NCBI GenBank assembly: GCA_000711775.1
Contig: ARYC01019489.1
Location: 1-64,000, forward strand
DNA length: 64,000 nucleotides
Direction of reading: 5' to 3'
Origin: Oxytricha trifallax
Lineage: Eukaryota > Ciliophora > Spirotrichea > Sporadotrichida > Oxytrichidae
Each line of letters begins with the position of its first letter. Positions within the stretch are counted from its first letter, which is position 1. Position numbers and translations under genes: made by a program. Shown here piece by piece: positions 47,230-60,039 of this stretch. The notes beneath the pieces were generated by a model. That model had not been told where the DNA came from, made no database searches, and worked only from the letters and a program-made list of their open reading frames with translations.

Positions 47230-47779
47230 TAAGAATAAATTGTGAGAAGTCTTATTTAAATTTTCTTGTGTTTGTAAATTCTTCAATTAACTTTCTTATA
47301 GAAATTATAACTCATAGTGAATATAAAAAGTTGTAATTTATGTAAAATTACTTTCATCTAATTTAAATTTAATTTTTTAGTAAAGTACCATTTGAATATA
47401 ATATAGATATTAAATCTGTTTAAATTTATAAAAATGAAATATAAAAATTGATGGATATATCAAATTGTATTTATCTTTATTTACTAAAATTAAGTACCTT
47501 TATTTTAAATTGAAAATATAAGTTATAATTGCTATTTATTATAATATAAAATATAAGTCCTAAAGTTAAAAATCTAAATTACAGGAAATTAACTGCTATT
47601 ATGCATACTTTTAAAAATTTTGAAATCGTTAATTTAATAAATATTATTCAGATATCAGTTTAAATTATGAACTCATATAATTAGTATAATTATTTTTAAA
47701 TAAATTATTAACTGTATGCTTATTGTGAAATTTTCAAATAAGAATTATAATGAATTTAAGTTATTCAAATATCATTGAA
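47230..47779. other. AT-rich spacer
   Basis: Nothing recognisable. Confidence 0.35.
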
Positions 47780-48483
47780 AATAATTGATCAGCCACTTGA
47801 CTGTTATGCCTTTCATGCAGACATTTCTTTAGAATATTAATTAATTGGTAATAAATGTTTTAATTAACAACACAAGTGAATCTATTCAGGAATATAATCA
47901 TTAAAATGCAAATTTCAAATCATTACTTGAGTTTATAACATCATAATGAATTTAAATATATTATGGAAGTACAAATTATTGAAATAATTATAATTCTAAA
48001 TTTTATTTACTTAAAGAAAAACTATTATTAAAAACAATGAAGCCTTTAATTGTTTATAATATTTAAGTATGATGTTATAAAATATATTGTAAAAATGACT
48101 TAAACAATTGAAAAATATAGATTTATCAATCTAAAATGAAAAAAAATTCGAATCCCTTGTCCAAAATGGAATTTCAAATAAAATGGTTCATGATTAAGTA
48201 TTTAATAGAGTATATAAAAACTCAATATTGATGCAAGCAAGATTTTCTCAGATAATTGCAATTTCAAGAGTATTAATTATACATTTAATGGATCAATTCA
48301 ATATTGTTGAATAAATATACAGAAAATTTTTTGGAATAAATTATTTAAAATATTAAGAAAATAGTGTCAAAAGTTCATAATAAAATAATAACGATCATAT
48401 GGTCATTAATTTTAATGATAATTTGTTTATTATATTTTAACTGTGTTTGTATTAATTTCCAGTTAAAATATAAATTCCAATGA
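47780..48483 (+). CDS. Weak candidate coding segments
   Basis: A chain of open Gln-code frames (DQPLDCYAFHADISLEY; MQISNHYLSLQHHNEFKY; MEFQIKWFMIKYLIEYIK; CKQDFLRQLQFQEYQLYI) ends in a hydrophobic segment IITIIWSLILMIICLLYF and TGA 48481-48483. Frames shift several times in 700 bp, and the composition is only partly above chance. It could be a membrane-anchored protein gene with introns, or noise. Confidence 0.22.
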
Positions 48484-49540
48484 AAGAGGAGCCAAATTTT
48501 TAAATAAGTATCATAATTTATATATTATTTTTAATTTCCTTTTACTTTATAATGGCTATATATATATATATACAAAGCAGGTTGTTAATTTTAATTATGG
48601 AAAAGTGTATTATATTTAATATAAAACATTTATTAATTTATATACAAAGATTATATAATATAACATTTTCGCTCTATTTACATATCTACTTAATTAATTA
48701 TATAGATAAAAGTGTTGATTTATTTTACAAAATTTAGTCTTTAAATTTTTCCTTATCTTTAGGACAGTTTATTTCAAAGTGATTTGTAAATGTAATACTT
48801 ATAAAAGTTTATATTTTCTGCTGAATATGAATTTGAAAATTTTATAACTTTATGATTTTATTCAATATCAGTTTTTAAATTACTAATAAATGATATTCTT
48901 GTTTTCTTAAATTATACAGGGCAATTTTTACAATTTTATATATTAAAAATACCAAATTAATCCATTGATTAACTAGAATTTTAATTCTTAGTAAACAAAA
49001 AGATTGATATATAATTTTTAATATGTATTATAAGATTAAATATAATTTAATCAAGTAATCTTGATTGATTTTTATAAGCTAAGAAGAATCTACTTAATTA
49101 TAATTACTGTTCTAGCTTTATTATAAATATCAATTTTGTCATCAATTTTATCAAGCAACTCCTAGAATTGACATTTTACTTCATAAAACTTTTTAATTAA
49201 AAATAGTAACAGTTAGTTTCAAAATATTTTAAAAAAACTAGAACAATTTTTTAATTTATAAAGATTAACAAGAAATACTTTCATAATTTTAACAAGAAAA
49301 ACATTAATTTAATCGCAATTATTTATTATAAAAATAACAATAAAATATATGAGTAATACTAATTTAATTTATCTATAATTTAAAGTGATCTTTATATATA
49401 ATTATTCATTTATATTTTTATGGACAATTCTTAAATTAAATATTTAAATAAAAGACTAATTCTTTTAATAATAAAAATTTAAATTTTATAAGATTAAATA
49501 AAAAATTGAATGTTTATTGGAATAATAAATTACAGATAAT
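48484..49540. other. AT-rich stretch
   Basis: Nothing recognisable; a 61-codon frame at 48552-48737 has chance-like composition. Confidence 0.35.
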
Positions 49541-49805
49541 TTAGAATTTATCAAAATCTGAAATCAACATTAATCTTCAACTAATAAACCGTAATCAAAT
49601 TGTTGTAATGCCAAATAATCCTCACAGAATGTTAAATATTAATGACTTAGGTGATAAAAAAATAAAAGATAGAGTGTCTACTAGACACTAAAATGCTTTT
49701 TTTAAGTTGACTGCTTTAATAAAAAACTCCGATCGCCTTAGCCTGATAAAAACTTATGTAAATAAAATAAACTCATGCATTAATCTAGCTCAATAAGTAT
49801 TTTGA
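49541..49805 (+). CDS. Candidate coding segment
   Basis: An uninterrupted frame of about 80 codons reads NRNQIVVMPNNPHRMLNIN, DLGDKKIKDRVSTRH and LTALIKNSDRLSLIKTYV before TGA 49803-49805. It has more Asp, Arg, Pro and Val than chance would give. No start codon is obvious, so it may be an internal exon. Family unknown. Confidence 0.33.
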
Positions 49806-50128
49806 ATTTATAGTTTGTGCATTAACTTATTGAAAATTTCAAAGATAATTAAATATAAATTGCTATTAAGGATAATTTTCTTTAATTTATCTACTGAAAA
49901 AATAACCAAGTCTTACTCCAATTACTTAAATTATGTGAATCAGAAGTCACAGCAATAAATAAGACAAACAACTTGATAATTACTCATTCTGAAATTATTG
50001 CTTGTCAAATATGTTATGCATGTAGAACTATTTGAAAAAAAGCTATTCTTTAAGAATACATTTATCGTGGTTGAATAAAATTTTTATTCAAGAATGTATT
50101 TAAATAATCATCAAAAATTTTCATCATC

Positions 50129-51290
50129 ATGTTCAAGATTCAAAAAAAGAGGAGGTTTAAAAATATTAGAACATTTACTGAAAATATTTGTACTAAATTG
50201 ATTTATGAAATGATAATTTCTAAATTAATTACAACCTTGTTCATTTCTTACCATAAAATAATGGAAAAAAATAATGAGCATTATATAATTCCAAATATGT
50301 TTATTTATATGTCCTTGAGAGTTAGTCGTATTTAATTGAAAAAAATTGATTGTAAATTAAAGAGTCAAATATATACTATTGTAGAAATACATTTGAATTT
50401 GGAAAATTTAATATAATTAAAATAATAATAAATCGAAATCGTGGCAGTTAAAGTTGACCAATTTGAACGATCTAGGGCTCATTCGATAGAGAATTCAAAA
50501 TTAGCTGGACTTTACTATTGGCGGTACTATTTTATCGCATCCCCAGAGCGAGATAACTTCACATTAATGTGAGGGCATAATTTAATGAATTTAGATGAGT
50601 TTAATTAAAGTGAAGTTATCTCGCTCTGGGGATGCGATAAAATAGTACCGCCAATAGTATAGTCCAGCTAATTTTGAATTCTGTATCGAATGAGCCCTAG
50701 ATCGTTCAAATTGGTCAACTTTAACTGCCACGATTTTGATTTATTATTATTTTAATTATATTTAATTTTCCAAATTCAAATGTATTTCTACAATAATTAT
50801 TAACAGTGACATATTTGGACTGTATAAATAAATAAACTCAAGAGACTTTTTTATCATCGTCTTTTATAATATCTTAAAATCAGGTTTTAAAACTTTCAAT
50901 TTGAGCTATAAAACGAAACTACAGCTGTAGCAAAAAAGTGTTGTGTTTCAACTTGTGTAAATTTTTACAAAACTGATTCTTTTTTGCTCTTTTAAGTGAG
51001 TAAAAATGAATTGAAGAAATTAATTGTGAAACTCAAAATCAAATAGCTCTCAAATTTTAGATATTTATTAGAGACTCTGCTTTAGAATTTGAATGAGAAT
51101 AGTATAACTTTAGCTATATAAAATGACTTCCCGCTACTGTTAAGAATGTTATGAATACTTTAATTAAATTTATAATTTCAGCATTCGCTTGTTCAGTATG
51201 TTAACCTGGTTGTGAGCTTCTTAAGTGGATTGAAATAATAATTCAAATTAATTTATATAATATTTTTTATGGATTGAACTTAAACTGAAT
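50129..51290 (+). CDS. Candidate gene interrupted by a foldback element
   Basis: ATG 50129 begins MFKIQKKRRFKNIRTFTENI and stays open to the foldback element at 50377-50795, continuing into it. Beyond the element, coding-like sequence resumes (QNETTAVAKKCCVSTCVNF, ELKKLIVKLKIKQLSNFR, YLLETLLQNLNENSITLA, IQNDFPLLLRM). It then changes frame to SAFACSVCQPGCELLKW, ending near 51290. The helical, Leu-rich middle part recalls ARM/HEAT-type proteins, but that is only an impression. It is convergent with the minus-strand gene at 51840-54265. Confidence 0.38.
50377..50795. mobile_element. 419 bp foldback (MITE-like) element
   Basis: A near-perfect palindrome: TATTGTAGAAATACATTTGA at 50377 is mirrored at 50795. 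The arms include TCGTGGCAGTTAAAGTTGAC, AAAATTAGCTGGACTTTACT and AGAGCGAGATAACTTCAC around a short loop at about 50565-50600. It shares the GTGGCAGTTAA and AGAGCGAGATA blocks with the element at 26231-30733, so they form one family. No coding capacity is evident. A target duplication could not be read with certainty. Confidence 0.87.
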
Positions 51291-51839
51291 ATGTAAAGAA
51301 TTGAAGTATGAGAAAATATCAAATTGGAATGCCTTAATATTATTTTCATAAAGAACATTTATACATGGAAAGATACAGAACTAAAAATTAATTAATATGG
51401 AGAATCTAATAATGCTATTTAATAGCCAAATTTATAACAAATTTGCTCAATTAAATATTTAATTTTAAAGAAAAATCTAAAAATCAGAAACAAACAAAAA
51501 GATTGATTAAATAAAATCAATAGCTAAATTTAAAAACATTTTAATATTATTATATTCATTTATTCATTAAAATTTTAAAATATAATTAATTTTACTTTAA
51601 TTTCTCAATTTTAAAAAGTTATTTATTATTTTAATTTATTGCTTTATATAAAAATAATAGATAATTGTAAAAAGTAATTCTAGAATGGTTTTTTATTTAT
51701 ATAATAAATTCAAATAAATCATTAATCTGAAATACGGAGTCATTAGAATTACTTAAAATATTTATTGGAATTTAATACTATAGTTTATGAATAGTTTTGG
51801 TTTTTTCAATAAATATTACATTAAAAGATTATTTAAAAA

Positions 51840-54265
51840 AACTATGATTTATATGATTAAAGTATTATGACGAAGTTTTAATTTTAGTTGATATTTCTGT
51901 TTGGCTTTCTAAATATCTGCAAATTGTAAACCTCTTAAGTTTTAAAAATATTTGAGCATTTCGTTTCTGTTTATTTCTATATAAGAATATTTTTGCGTTT
52001 TCCTTCTCACTTTTAACCTTATTATTTCAGAAATTGTCAGCATTAAATTTTCATCTATAAGAACTTTATTTAGCAGCATTTCTCGAACTATTCCATAATC
52101 CTTTGAAGTTACTACATGTGATAAGATCTTTGTTATATTTTAAATTGTCAAAGAGAAGAGTTTTTTTCATTGCAGTTTTCACATGCTAATTTCATTTTGA
52201 TATTTAATTACTATTATTGAGAATGATTCAATTTTTCAAATTAAAATATAAAATTATTTTAACAATTTATAAGAAAAAATGAATCTGTATTATTTTATGA
52301 ATTTTAGATATTTAGTCTTATAAAAATAAATCATGATACTTTGTTTATTTAAAACATTGAAAAGCAATTATAATAGTTTTTATCATATTGACTATATTAG
52401 AAAGCATACTTGAGATTTTGAATATGCATTTTGTACTAATTCAATATTTGAGTTTTTGTATATTTTTAAAATTCTTATAATTTTGGAATATATTTTTTTT
52501 ATTTAAATGCTTTATCAAATATTCTTTTGCTTATTTTCTCACTTTAATCAAAGAATCTAGAATTTGCGAATATAAGTAAGTCTTTAGCTTTAACTCAAGC
52601 ATTCTTTGTAATCTATACTTTTTAGACTGAAAGATTCAGATCCTAAATCAATTCATATATCAATCTTTTAATTTTGAGAAATCTACAAGCTCCTTTTAAT
52701 TTTTTTTTAAATAACTCATCATATCAAATGAGATTTGTAACAAGATTTATGACAACAATTTCGAGCCAGAAAGAAAAGATTTTGTAGATTTTTCTTGAAT
52801 ATCTAGTTGTAAATCTGTATTAAGATAAAACTATAATTCACATAAAAAGATTTATAAATCAGTTTAAGTTAACCAAGCAACAAATTATGCAAATAATTTA
52901 AATCTTTACAGCAGTCTTTTTAAATATCAAAAGATTATATTAAACCTTGTAGAAAGCTATTTACAAAAACTTTCAATAAAAATCTCAGGCCATTATTATT
53001 TCCTCCACTTATTTATTATTCTGTATAAGTATTAAAATTATTTTAATAAAATAAGATTCACTTAAATTAATTATTTATAAACATAAACATTCAACTTAGT
53101 TATCATTCTCAATTTTTCTTTAATTTAAAATCTCTTAAATTTATATATATTCGCTCAAATTCTGTAAATAAGAAGAAAAATTATTAATATCTCACAAATC
53201 TTAAAGAAGATTAATTGTTGATTTTATATAAATATCACTTGAATTATTAAAAACTTTGACATATAATTTTATTTTTATAAATTATTTTCACTATCTATAC
53301 AAATATCTTGCGTTTGATCGACTATTCTTTCATTATATGGTTGTTTAAAATTAAATAGAATATTTAAGAATTAAAATAACTGAAATTCAGGGATTAGTTA
53401 ATCTAATTATAATATTCTCATAAATGGCAATAAAATTGATATTTTTATAAATTTTGAAAATACATTAGAGATAAAAAATACTATACTTAATTGTTCATTG
53501 ATTTTATTTTTTCTTATCAAAATACATTTTTATATAATTTAATTAATCATATTGCAAAGAAACTATAAATTAAAATTAAAATATACTCTTTATATTAAGA
53601 TAAGTATTAAACAATTTATTAAAATTCATAATCTACTTGTTTGGCACTACCTTAAATATTCACCATCTAAACTGAACAATTGACTCTTTTAATCATTCCC
53701 TCGACTTAAAATATTTTTCAAAACACTTCATCTTACGGCATTTTAATATACTTTTTCCTTATAAAATACATTTCACTTTTCTTCGCTTTTATCAAAAGCA
53801 GTTTAGACATTTTCTAAAAAAATAGGACCCATTTAATATATGCTATTAAAAATATTGATTGAATTATTTATGGTTTTATTTCTCATATTTTATTTCAGAT
53901 TCCTTAAGTATTAACTCAAGAAGATCCATAATATATTTTTTAAGCAAACTCAACTTTAAATTGGTTAAATAACTGAACACTGACAAAATATCAATCTAAC
54001 ATTTTTCAATTAAATCCTAGTCAAATTACTTGTATTGAATTGCTTGCGAATAAACATTAGAAACACCCTCCCTATTATCATCTTCAATATATATTTGATT
54101 GATAAATTGTTTTTTAAAATGCAATTTAATCTTGGATGTACTCTTGTACAAAATCAAAATTCTATAAACGTAGCTGTCATTAAAAAAGTGTAAAATTATT
54201 GGTAGAAATCTATTGCTTTTAGGAGTCTCCTTTTTCAGCATTGATAAAATTGTGGGTTTCGCCAT
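51840..54265 (-). CDS. Candidate large gene, unknown helical protein
   Basis: ATG 54265 starts a 157-codon frame (MAKPTILSMLKKETPKSNRF, HFFNDSYVYRILILYK, VFSYLTNLKLSLLKKYIMD) to TGA 53792-53794. Further coding-like pieces follow leftwards in changing frames: VNIQGSAKQVDYEFQQIV (53600-53700), RIVDQTQDICIDSENNL (about 53290), STKSFLSGSKLLSQILLQ (52700-52790), MLELKLKTYLYSQILDSL (about 52570). The last is SHVVTSKDYGIVREMLLNK, LTISEIIRLKVRRKTQKY and FQNLRGLQFADIQKAKQKY (51850-52130). Joining them is inference; short introns or eliminated sequences must lie between. The first part could be an F-box/leucine-rich type protein. Its first 52 codons are duplicated at 58322. Confidence 0.45.
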
Positions 54266-54733
54266 GAAACATAGTTTTCACAATAGTCAATATAAATCTA
54301 AAACTTGCAATTTAATTTCCATAAAGCCTGCAAGTTAACATTGTTAATTCAAATTTTAATTATAAAAATGTGTTCATTTTGTGAATTAATATCTTAATTT
54401 TATTAATTCATTTGAATATTTAAACATAAAGTTGAAAAGGAAGGATTATTTAATTGATAATTTATTAAGAGCTTTACAAAAAATCTCAATTGTATTTTAT
54501 TTAAAAAATCAATTTATTATTAAAAATTTTTTTAATTATAATCGAAAAGATAGTTATTATGAAAATGAAATTAATAAAATCTATCAATAAGTTTAAATTA
54601 ATTTACTTAAAATTTTAAGAAAATGTAATTCTTGCATGCAAAAGAATCTCATTCACCAATCAAGAATAATAATGTGTTATAAATATAGGAATAATGAATC
54701 TATGAATTAAACTATAAGTTAAAGATAGAATTC

Positions 54734-57059
54734 CAATTTTGGCGTTTATATTAAAATTAAGATATAATTAAATTTCAAGGGAAAGCCTTGAATATAAAAA
54801 GTAATTTCCTCTAATTATAAAATATAAATCGCATAATTTCAAGTAATAATCTGATTTGTTGCTTTAAATATAATAATATTAAGTTAATTTTTTTTTTGAA
54901 TTGCTTGAAATATAGTTCAATCTTTTTATTTCAAATTAGTACTATCACATTCCTTCATAAGTCAATATTGACTTATAAATAATTATTATTAAAAACATTT
55001 AAATCTTTTACTAAGTATTATATATGAAATATTATTGTTATTAGTTAAATATAATTATTTTTATGAATTTAAAATAAAAAGTGCCTAAAAATAATAATTG
55101 AAGCGTAAATTATTTAATATAAAAATATATATTTTGATTTTGGGTTTATAGATTGTGTCTTATATAAGATTAGAGAAGATAAAATTTTTAAATAAATAAA
55201 ATTAAAATTATATTTCAGGACTTATTTAATGATTACTCTTATATTTTCTTACTTCTTTGATGGAATTAGGAATATAGAAAACTATAGTTATCATAAACTT
55301 AATTTTACATAATAAAATTAATTTATGATATTGATTTATTTACTCTTTAGTCTCCTTATATTCCTTTTTAAGATAAGTAATTTAGATTATAAGGATAACG
55401 AGTAAATCTATAATTTTGTATTAAAATCTTTTTATATGTCGATTCGTTTACAATTCTTATGTAATTAATTTATAATAAAAATTAAATTATGCGGATTGAA
55501 TAAAATATGAATGATTCAGTCTTTTAGTTATTAAAACAACGTAAAATTGATATATAAAAAATAAAATTTCAAATAATTTAAGTGAAAATTTAAGATTAAT
55601 TTGAAGTGACATTATTGAATAAATTAAAAATATACAATTGCAAGATTTTATTGAAAATTAGACTGCTTATCATTGAATATTTATGTATTTACTCTAATTA
55701 AAATGAAGTCAGAATATTATTGTTTGTTAAATTTAATTATTTTTATAGTAAATTTGTGACTCAAAATTAATTACAATTGTAACTTGAATAATGAATAGAA
55801 TTTAGTTAACTTTAAAGGATGTTTATTCCTTTTTTATTATTGGTATTAAGATTTGAAATTAACTGGCTACTATTACAGCTTCTAAATTTTGATGTTTTTG
55901 AATATATTTATTTAAATAACAATTTTATTGATTATTTTAAATAAAAGCGTTATAGTTAGATGAATATAATATTATATCTATTTTTAGACTGTCAAATAAT
56001 TAGCCTAGAATATTCTATAATAAATATATAAGAATATAAATATCGATCATTTATTTTTCAAAATTAAAAGTTGTATATAAGAAAAAAAAACAGATTAAAT
56101 TTATATATTTACAGTATTATTAAAAATATGGGTTTAAATAAACTTACTAGATTTCTAAACCTCTCATCTATTTTAAGTTTGTTTTTCATTTATAAACAAT
56201 GTTAATGTAAAGAATTTTATCATTTTACTTAATAATCACATAGATATTTCATCTGTAATATTTATCTCTAATGAGTTTAAGTTTTTATATGTGGTTGTAG
56301 TTTTACTATGTCATTAGCGCGAAAGTTCTCATTACTCAAATTTTTAAGGTTTATATGAATACTCCCAAACTTATCATAAATATTTGTGATTTAACTAATC
56401 TCTTAAACTTAGCTCAATAAGAATCTATTTAGAGGGAATAAAAAGAATAATAGTATTAGAATTATAATTAATCACTCAGAAAAAGACACTAAGATGTTAT
56501 CAAATTTTGCTGTTTCAGTTTCTCCATTATTATAATTTAAGATGTAATATAATTTACTAATTTATTATTCATGGCAGGTATCTGTATTTAAAATTCTTGA
56601 ATTTCCTATTGTTTCTTATTTTATCAATATTAATTATAGATGTTAGATTTTTCTAATAAATCTTACGTAAAATAAATAGTGGTTTTTTCATTAATTAATC
56701 TATAAAATGTATAAAGTGAAATATTCATTGAAAAAAATTTCTCTAAATTTTAAAATATTTATACAAAAGTTTTAATTATATCATATCATAAAATTAAATT
56801 AATTATAATATTATAAATGAATTTTTTTTTGTTGTTAGTAGAATTCTACTAGATAAGACCTTTAATAAAGCTTTATGGATACTAACTGAAAGTTATCAAT
56901 TCAAAAGATTAAATAGAGAAAAAAAAATAAAAATATAAGAGAGTCGAAATTAGCATGCAAGAATTTTTATTTATTTTCAAATCTTTTAATGCAAAGAATT
57001 ATAAATTAAATAAAAGCATGTAATTATAAAAAAGGATTTCTCTTAAAAAATTAATTGAT
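54734..57059. other. AT-rich interior of the inverted duplication
   Basis: Nothing recognisable in this part of the 3.1 kb interior; no transposase motif was seen. Confidence 0.35.
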
Positions 57060-57470
57060 GCATTTAACAAGCTATCAATAAGAACAATCTTACTAATTTA
57101 ATAAGTAATAAGCTAATTAATGAATAAAGATCAGGATTTTACTAAAAAGATATTAAATATAAATTTAATGTTAGATTCACATGCTAATATTGTAATCTAG
57201 AAAGCAATTCAAGAACATGTAAATTTTATGATTTTGGAGAGTACCACAATCTTAATTGAGAAAATTTTTCCGAATAAATATTAATTATAGATATTTGAGA
57301 ATCGAAATATAATTTACAAAACAAAATGAGAAGTTGATATTTTTGAGAACATTGAAATAAGAGTTCTTGAAGAAAGCATTTGAATAGAAATATTGGAGCA
57401 TATAATTCAATCAAATTTTAAGAAATTATTTTTTAATTTAAAGGAATTATTACATAAGTTTGTAGGAGGA
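57060..57470 (+). CDS. Candidate coding segment in the duplication interior
   Basis: The frame reads LIQQVISQLMNKDQDFTKK, SHANIVIQKAIQEHVNFM and TTILIEKIFPNKYQLQIFE, then NEKLIFLRTLKQEFLKK after a frame change. The segment ANIVIQKAIQ recalls a Pumilio repeat (NxVVQKAL), but one repeat is not enough to claim it. The DNA near 57085 (AATCTTACTAATTTAATAAG) recurs at 59602. Confidence 0.3.
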
Positions 57471-57851
57471 TAGTAGCAAAACATAAAATACATTTTAATT
57501 AATATTATAAAATTAATTATTTAATTTTAAAGGATAATTTAAACATACTTACATTATTATTAAATAGTAACAATAAATAATAGAAATATGACTAAAAATG
57601 AGAAAAAAGATAATGTTTAATTTAAAATTAAATGTAAATTTATAAATAAAAAAAAATATTTATTTTAAGACGAAATATATTAATTGATACTAGTAACAAG
57701 CATAATCAATGAAAATATAAATTTAATTTTAAAATATTTATACTACATTATCTATTCCTTTTTTTAATAAAATCAATAAAGATTATTTATTTGAGCAAAA
57801 TCTAAACACTCTTCAATAAACTTAAGTAATTACAATGATTCATTATTAATA
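57471..57851. other. AT-rich spacer
   Basis: Nothing recognisable. Confidence 0.35.
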
Positions 57852-58321
57852 TAGAATTCTTCTTTAACTTATAGTTTAATTCATAGATTCATTATTCCTA
57901 TATTTATAACACATTATTATTCTTGATTGGTGAATGAGATTCTTTTGCATGCAAGAATTACATTTTCTTAAAATTTTAAGTAAATTAATTTAAACTTATT
58001 GATAGATTTTATTAATTTCATTTTCATAATAACTATCTTTTCGATTATAATTAAAAAAATTTTTAATAATAAATTGATTTTTTAAATAAAATACAATTGA
58101 GATTTTTTGTAAAGCTCTTAATAAATTATCAATTAAATAATCCTTCCTTTTCAACTTTATGTTTAAATATTCAAATGAATTAATAAAATTAAGATATTAA
58201 TTCACAAAATGAACACATTTTTATAATTAAAATTTGAATTAACAATGTTAACTTGCAGGCTTTATGGAAATTAAATTGCAAGTTTTAGATTTATATTGAC
58301 TATTGTGAAAACTATGTTTCA

Positions 58322-58730
58322 TGGCGAAACCCACAATTTTATCAATGCTGAAAAAGGAGACTCCTAAAAGCAATAGATTTCTACCAATAATTTTACACTT
58401 TTTTAATGACAGCTACGTTTATAGAATTTTGATTTTGTACAAGAGTACATCCAAGATTAAATTGCATTTTAAAAAAGCAGATGACAGCAGTTGATGTTGA
58501 ATGAAGAAATTGGCTTCTATATCATTTCGAGATGAGAGAGGTTTTGAGATTGTTAATATCACTTTAATACTAAGCAATTTTCTTTATCTAAAGCCTTAGT
58601 TTCTGTTTAAAGCGTTGATTAATTTTCAAAATTACTTATTATAAGAAATTTTCACCTTGTCTCTTCTAGATTGATGAAGAAAAATTGAATTTCAAGGAAT
58701 AGCTTGAACAATTATCATAATGATGACAAA
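58322..58730 (+). CDS. Paralogue sharing its start with the 54265 gene
   Basis: ATG 58322 gives the same first 52 codons as the minus-strand gene at 54265 (MAKPTILSMLKKETP to KLHFKK), then ADDSS and TGA. Immediately after, in another frame, a coding-like stretch reads MKKLASISFRDERGFEIV, ITLILSNFLYLKPQFLFKA and LQEIFTLSLLD. Across a possible intron edge it continues to IDEEKLNFKEQLEQLS, near 58725. Leucine spacing is similar to the partner gene, but the sequence differs. The two genes diverge from a shared, duplicated 5' flank. Confidence 0.42.
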
Positions 58731-59632
58731 TAAGATTTCTTTTTGTGTATTTATTAAATAATTTTATATTATGCTATTACTCTTTCTTCATATATTTTTA
58801 ATTGCTTGATTTTGTTGAAAATTTGACAGCTTATCATAAAATGTTTATGAATTTATTTTAACTTTAATGATATAAAAATATAATTATTTTTAGATTTTGA
58901 TTTGCTTTTATCATATATTTGCGAATCCCAATAAACATTATTAGAAATTATAATTTGTATAGATTTTACTTAAATTTAAAAGATAATTTGGGATATTGAG
59001 ATTTTGAAAATAGAGTGATAGCTATTGTAGTTTGAAAATTTTTAATCTTTTTGTATGAGTTTATTAAAATATAATTCTTAATGATGATTCTAAATTAAAT
59101 AGCTAACGATAAAGGATTTATAATATTATTTCTATTGTTAGAAAGACAAATAATGAGACTAAAATATTTTATAGAAATTTATATATGTAAATTTAAAGAA
59201 TAATATATTTAATTCGATTGACTGTTTATATATAAACATTTTTACAACAAGTTTCTATAAATTTGAAAAATTTCAGATTAATAAATAAATTATTTCATAA
59301 AGTAATATTATTAAAATCATAATTTTTAATTAATTAAAATGTTTTGTAGTATGTAACTATTTGAAATATCTAATCAAGTATGTTTGATGCTGATGCGAAT
59401 TGAAAATTTTTATTTCATAGATATCATAAAAAATATTTTAATACGGAAAATAAATTCGAGATAGTTATCCGAGAATTATATTATTTAATTTCAAATCATA
59501 AAATGTAATAATTTAAAATTGAATAAAATATATAATTATCCAACCATTTCTCTTTAATAATTGATTTATGAACTACTATGTTCTCAATGGCTTTAACAGT
59601 TTAATCTTACTAATTTAATAAGAAATAAGTGA
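58731..59632. other. AT-rich stretch
   Basis: Nothing firm. AATCTTACTAATTTAATAAG at 59602 repeats a motif at about 57085. Confidence 0.35.
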
Positions 59633-59912
59633 AATTCATAAATATATCAAGAATTAATTAGCGAAATGAATAGATTATCTGAATTTTAAGAAGTAGAAGA
59701 AAGCCATATTCAATAATAAAATCTAGATATACATTCAATAAAATGTAAATCCAAAGTTTTTATAGAGTATCATATTCTTAAAAGTGAAAATTATCACTAA
59801 TATAGTAAATAAATAATATTGAAACTAGAGAAAAATTTTTATTCAAAATAATACAGTATTTATAAGAGGTACAAGAAAAAAGTAGTTTATGTTGAAGAGC
59901 TTGATATTTAAT
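59633..59912 (+). CDS. Open frame interrupted by TBE copy D
   Basis: The Gln-code frame (ELISEMNRLSEFQEVEESH, SIKCKSKVFIEYHILKSE, IYKRYKKKVVYVEELDIQ) runs up to the TBE insertion. If the element and one AAT are ignored, the frame continues in phase for about 14 codons on the far side (SYDSINIQDQLNL) before a second element begins at about 63969. Composition is protein-like. The gene is unknown and truncated by the window edge. Confidence 0.45.
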
Positions 59913-60039
59913 AAAAAACCCAAAACCCCTTAATGAGGTTTATAAGTGCTTTGATTTGTAGGGTATAGTTGGGGTCTTATTGGAGTTAGTAGACAAAATG
60001 CAGGTTTTATATGAATTTATTGAATATTTAATGATTATT

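Larger units (their letters stand above)
54110..58476. repeat. Large inverted duplication with 624 bp arms
   Basis: Left arm 54110-54733 and right arm 57852-58476 are near-identical and inverted, with 3.1 kb between. Each arm holds about 468 bp of upstream DNA plus the first 156 bases (52 codons) of a gene reading outward. Similarity stops abruptly within codons on the outer side (KLHFKK then QFINQ on the left, ADDSS on the right). No target duplication was found. It could be a TIR of a large element or an inverted gene duplication kept similar by gene conversion. Confidence 0.85.

Noticed and set aside
57060-57470. Pumilio (PUF) protein assignment
   Set aside because: Only one repeat-like motif (ANIVIQKAI) was seen; PUF proteins need several.
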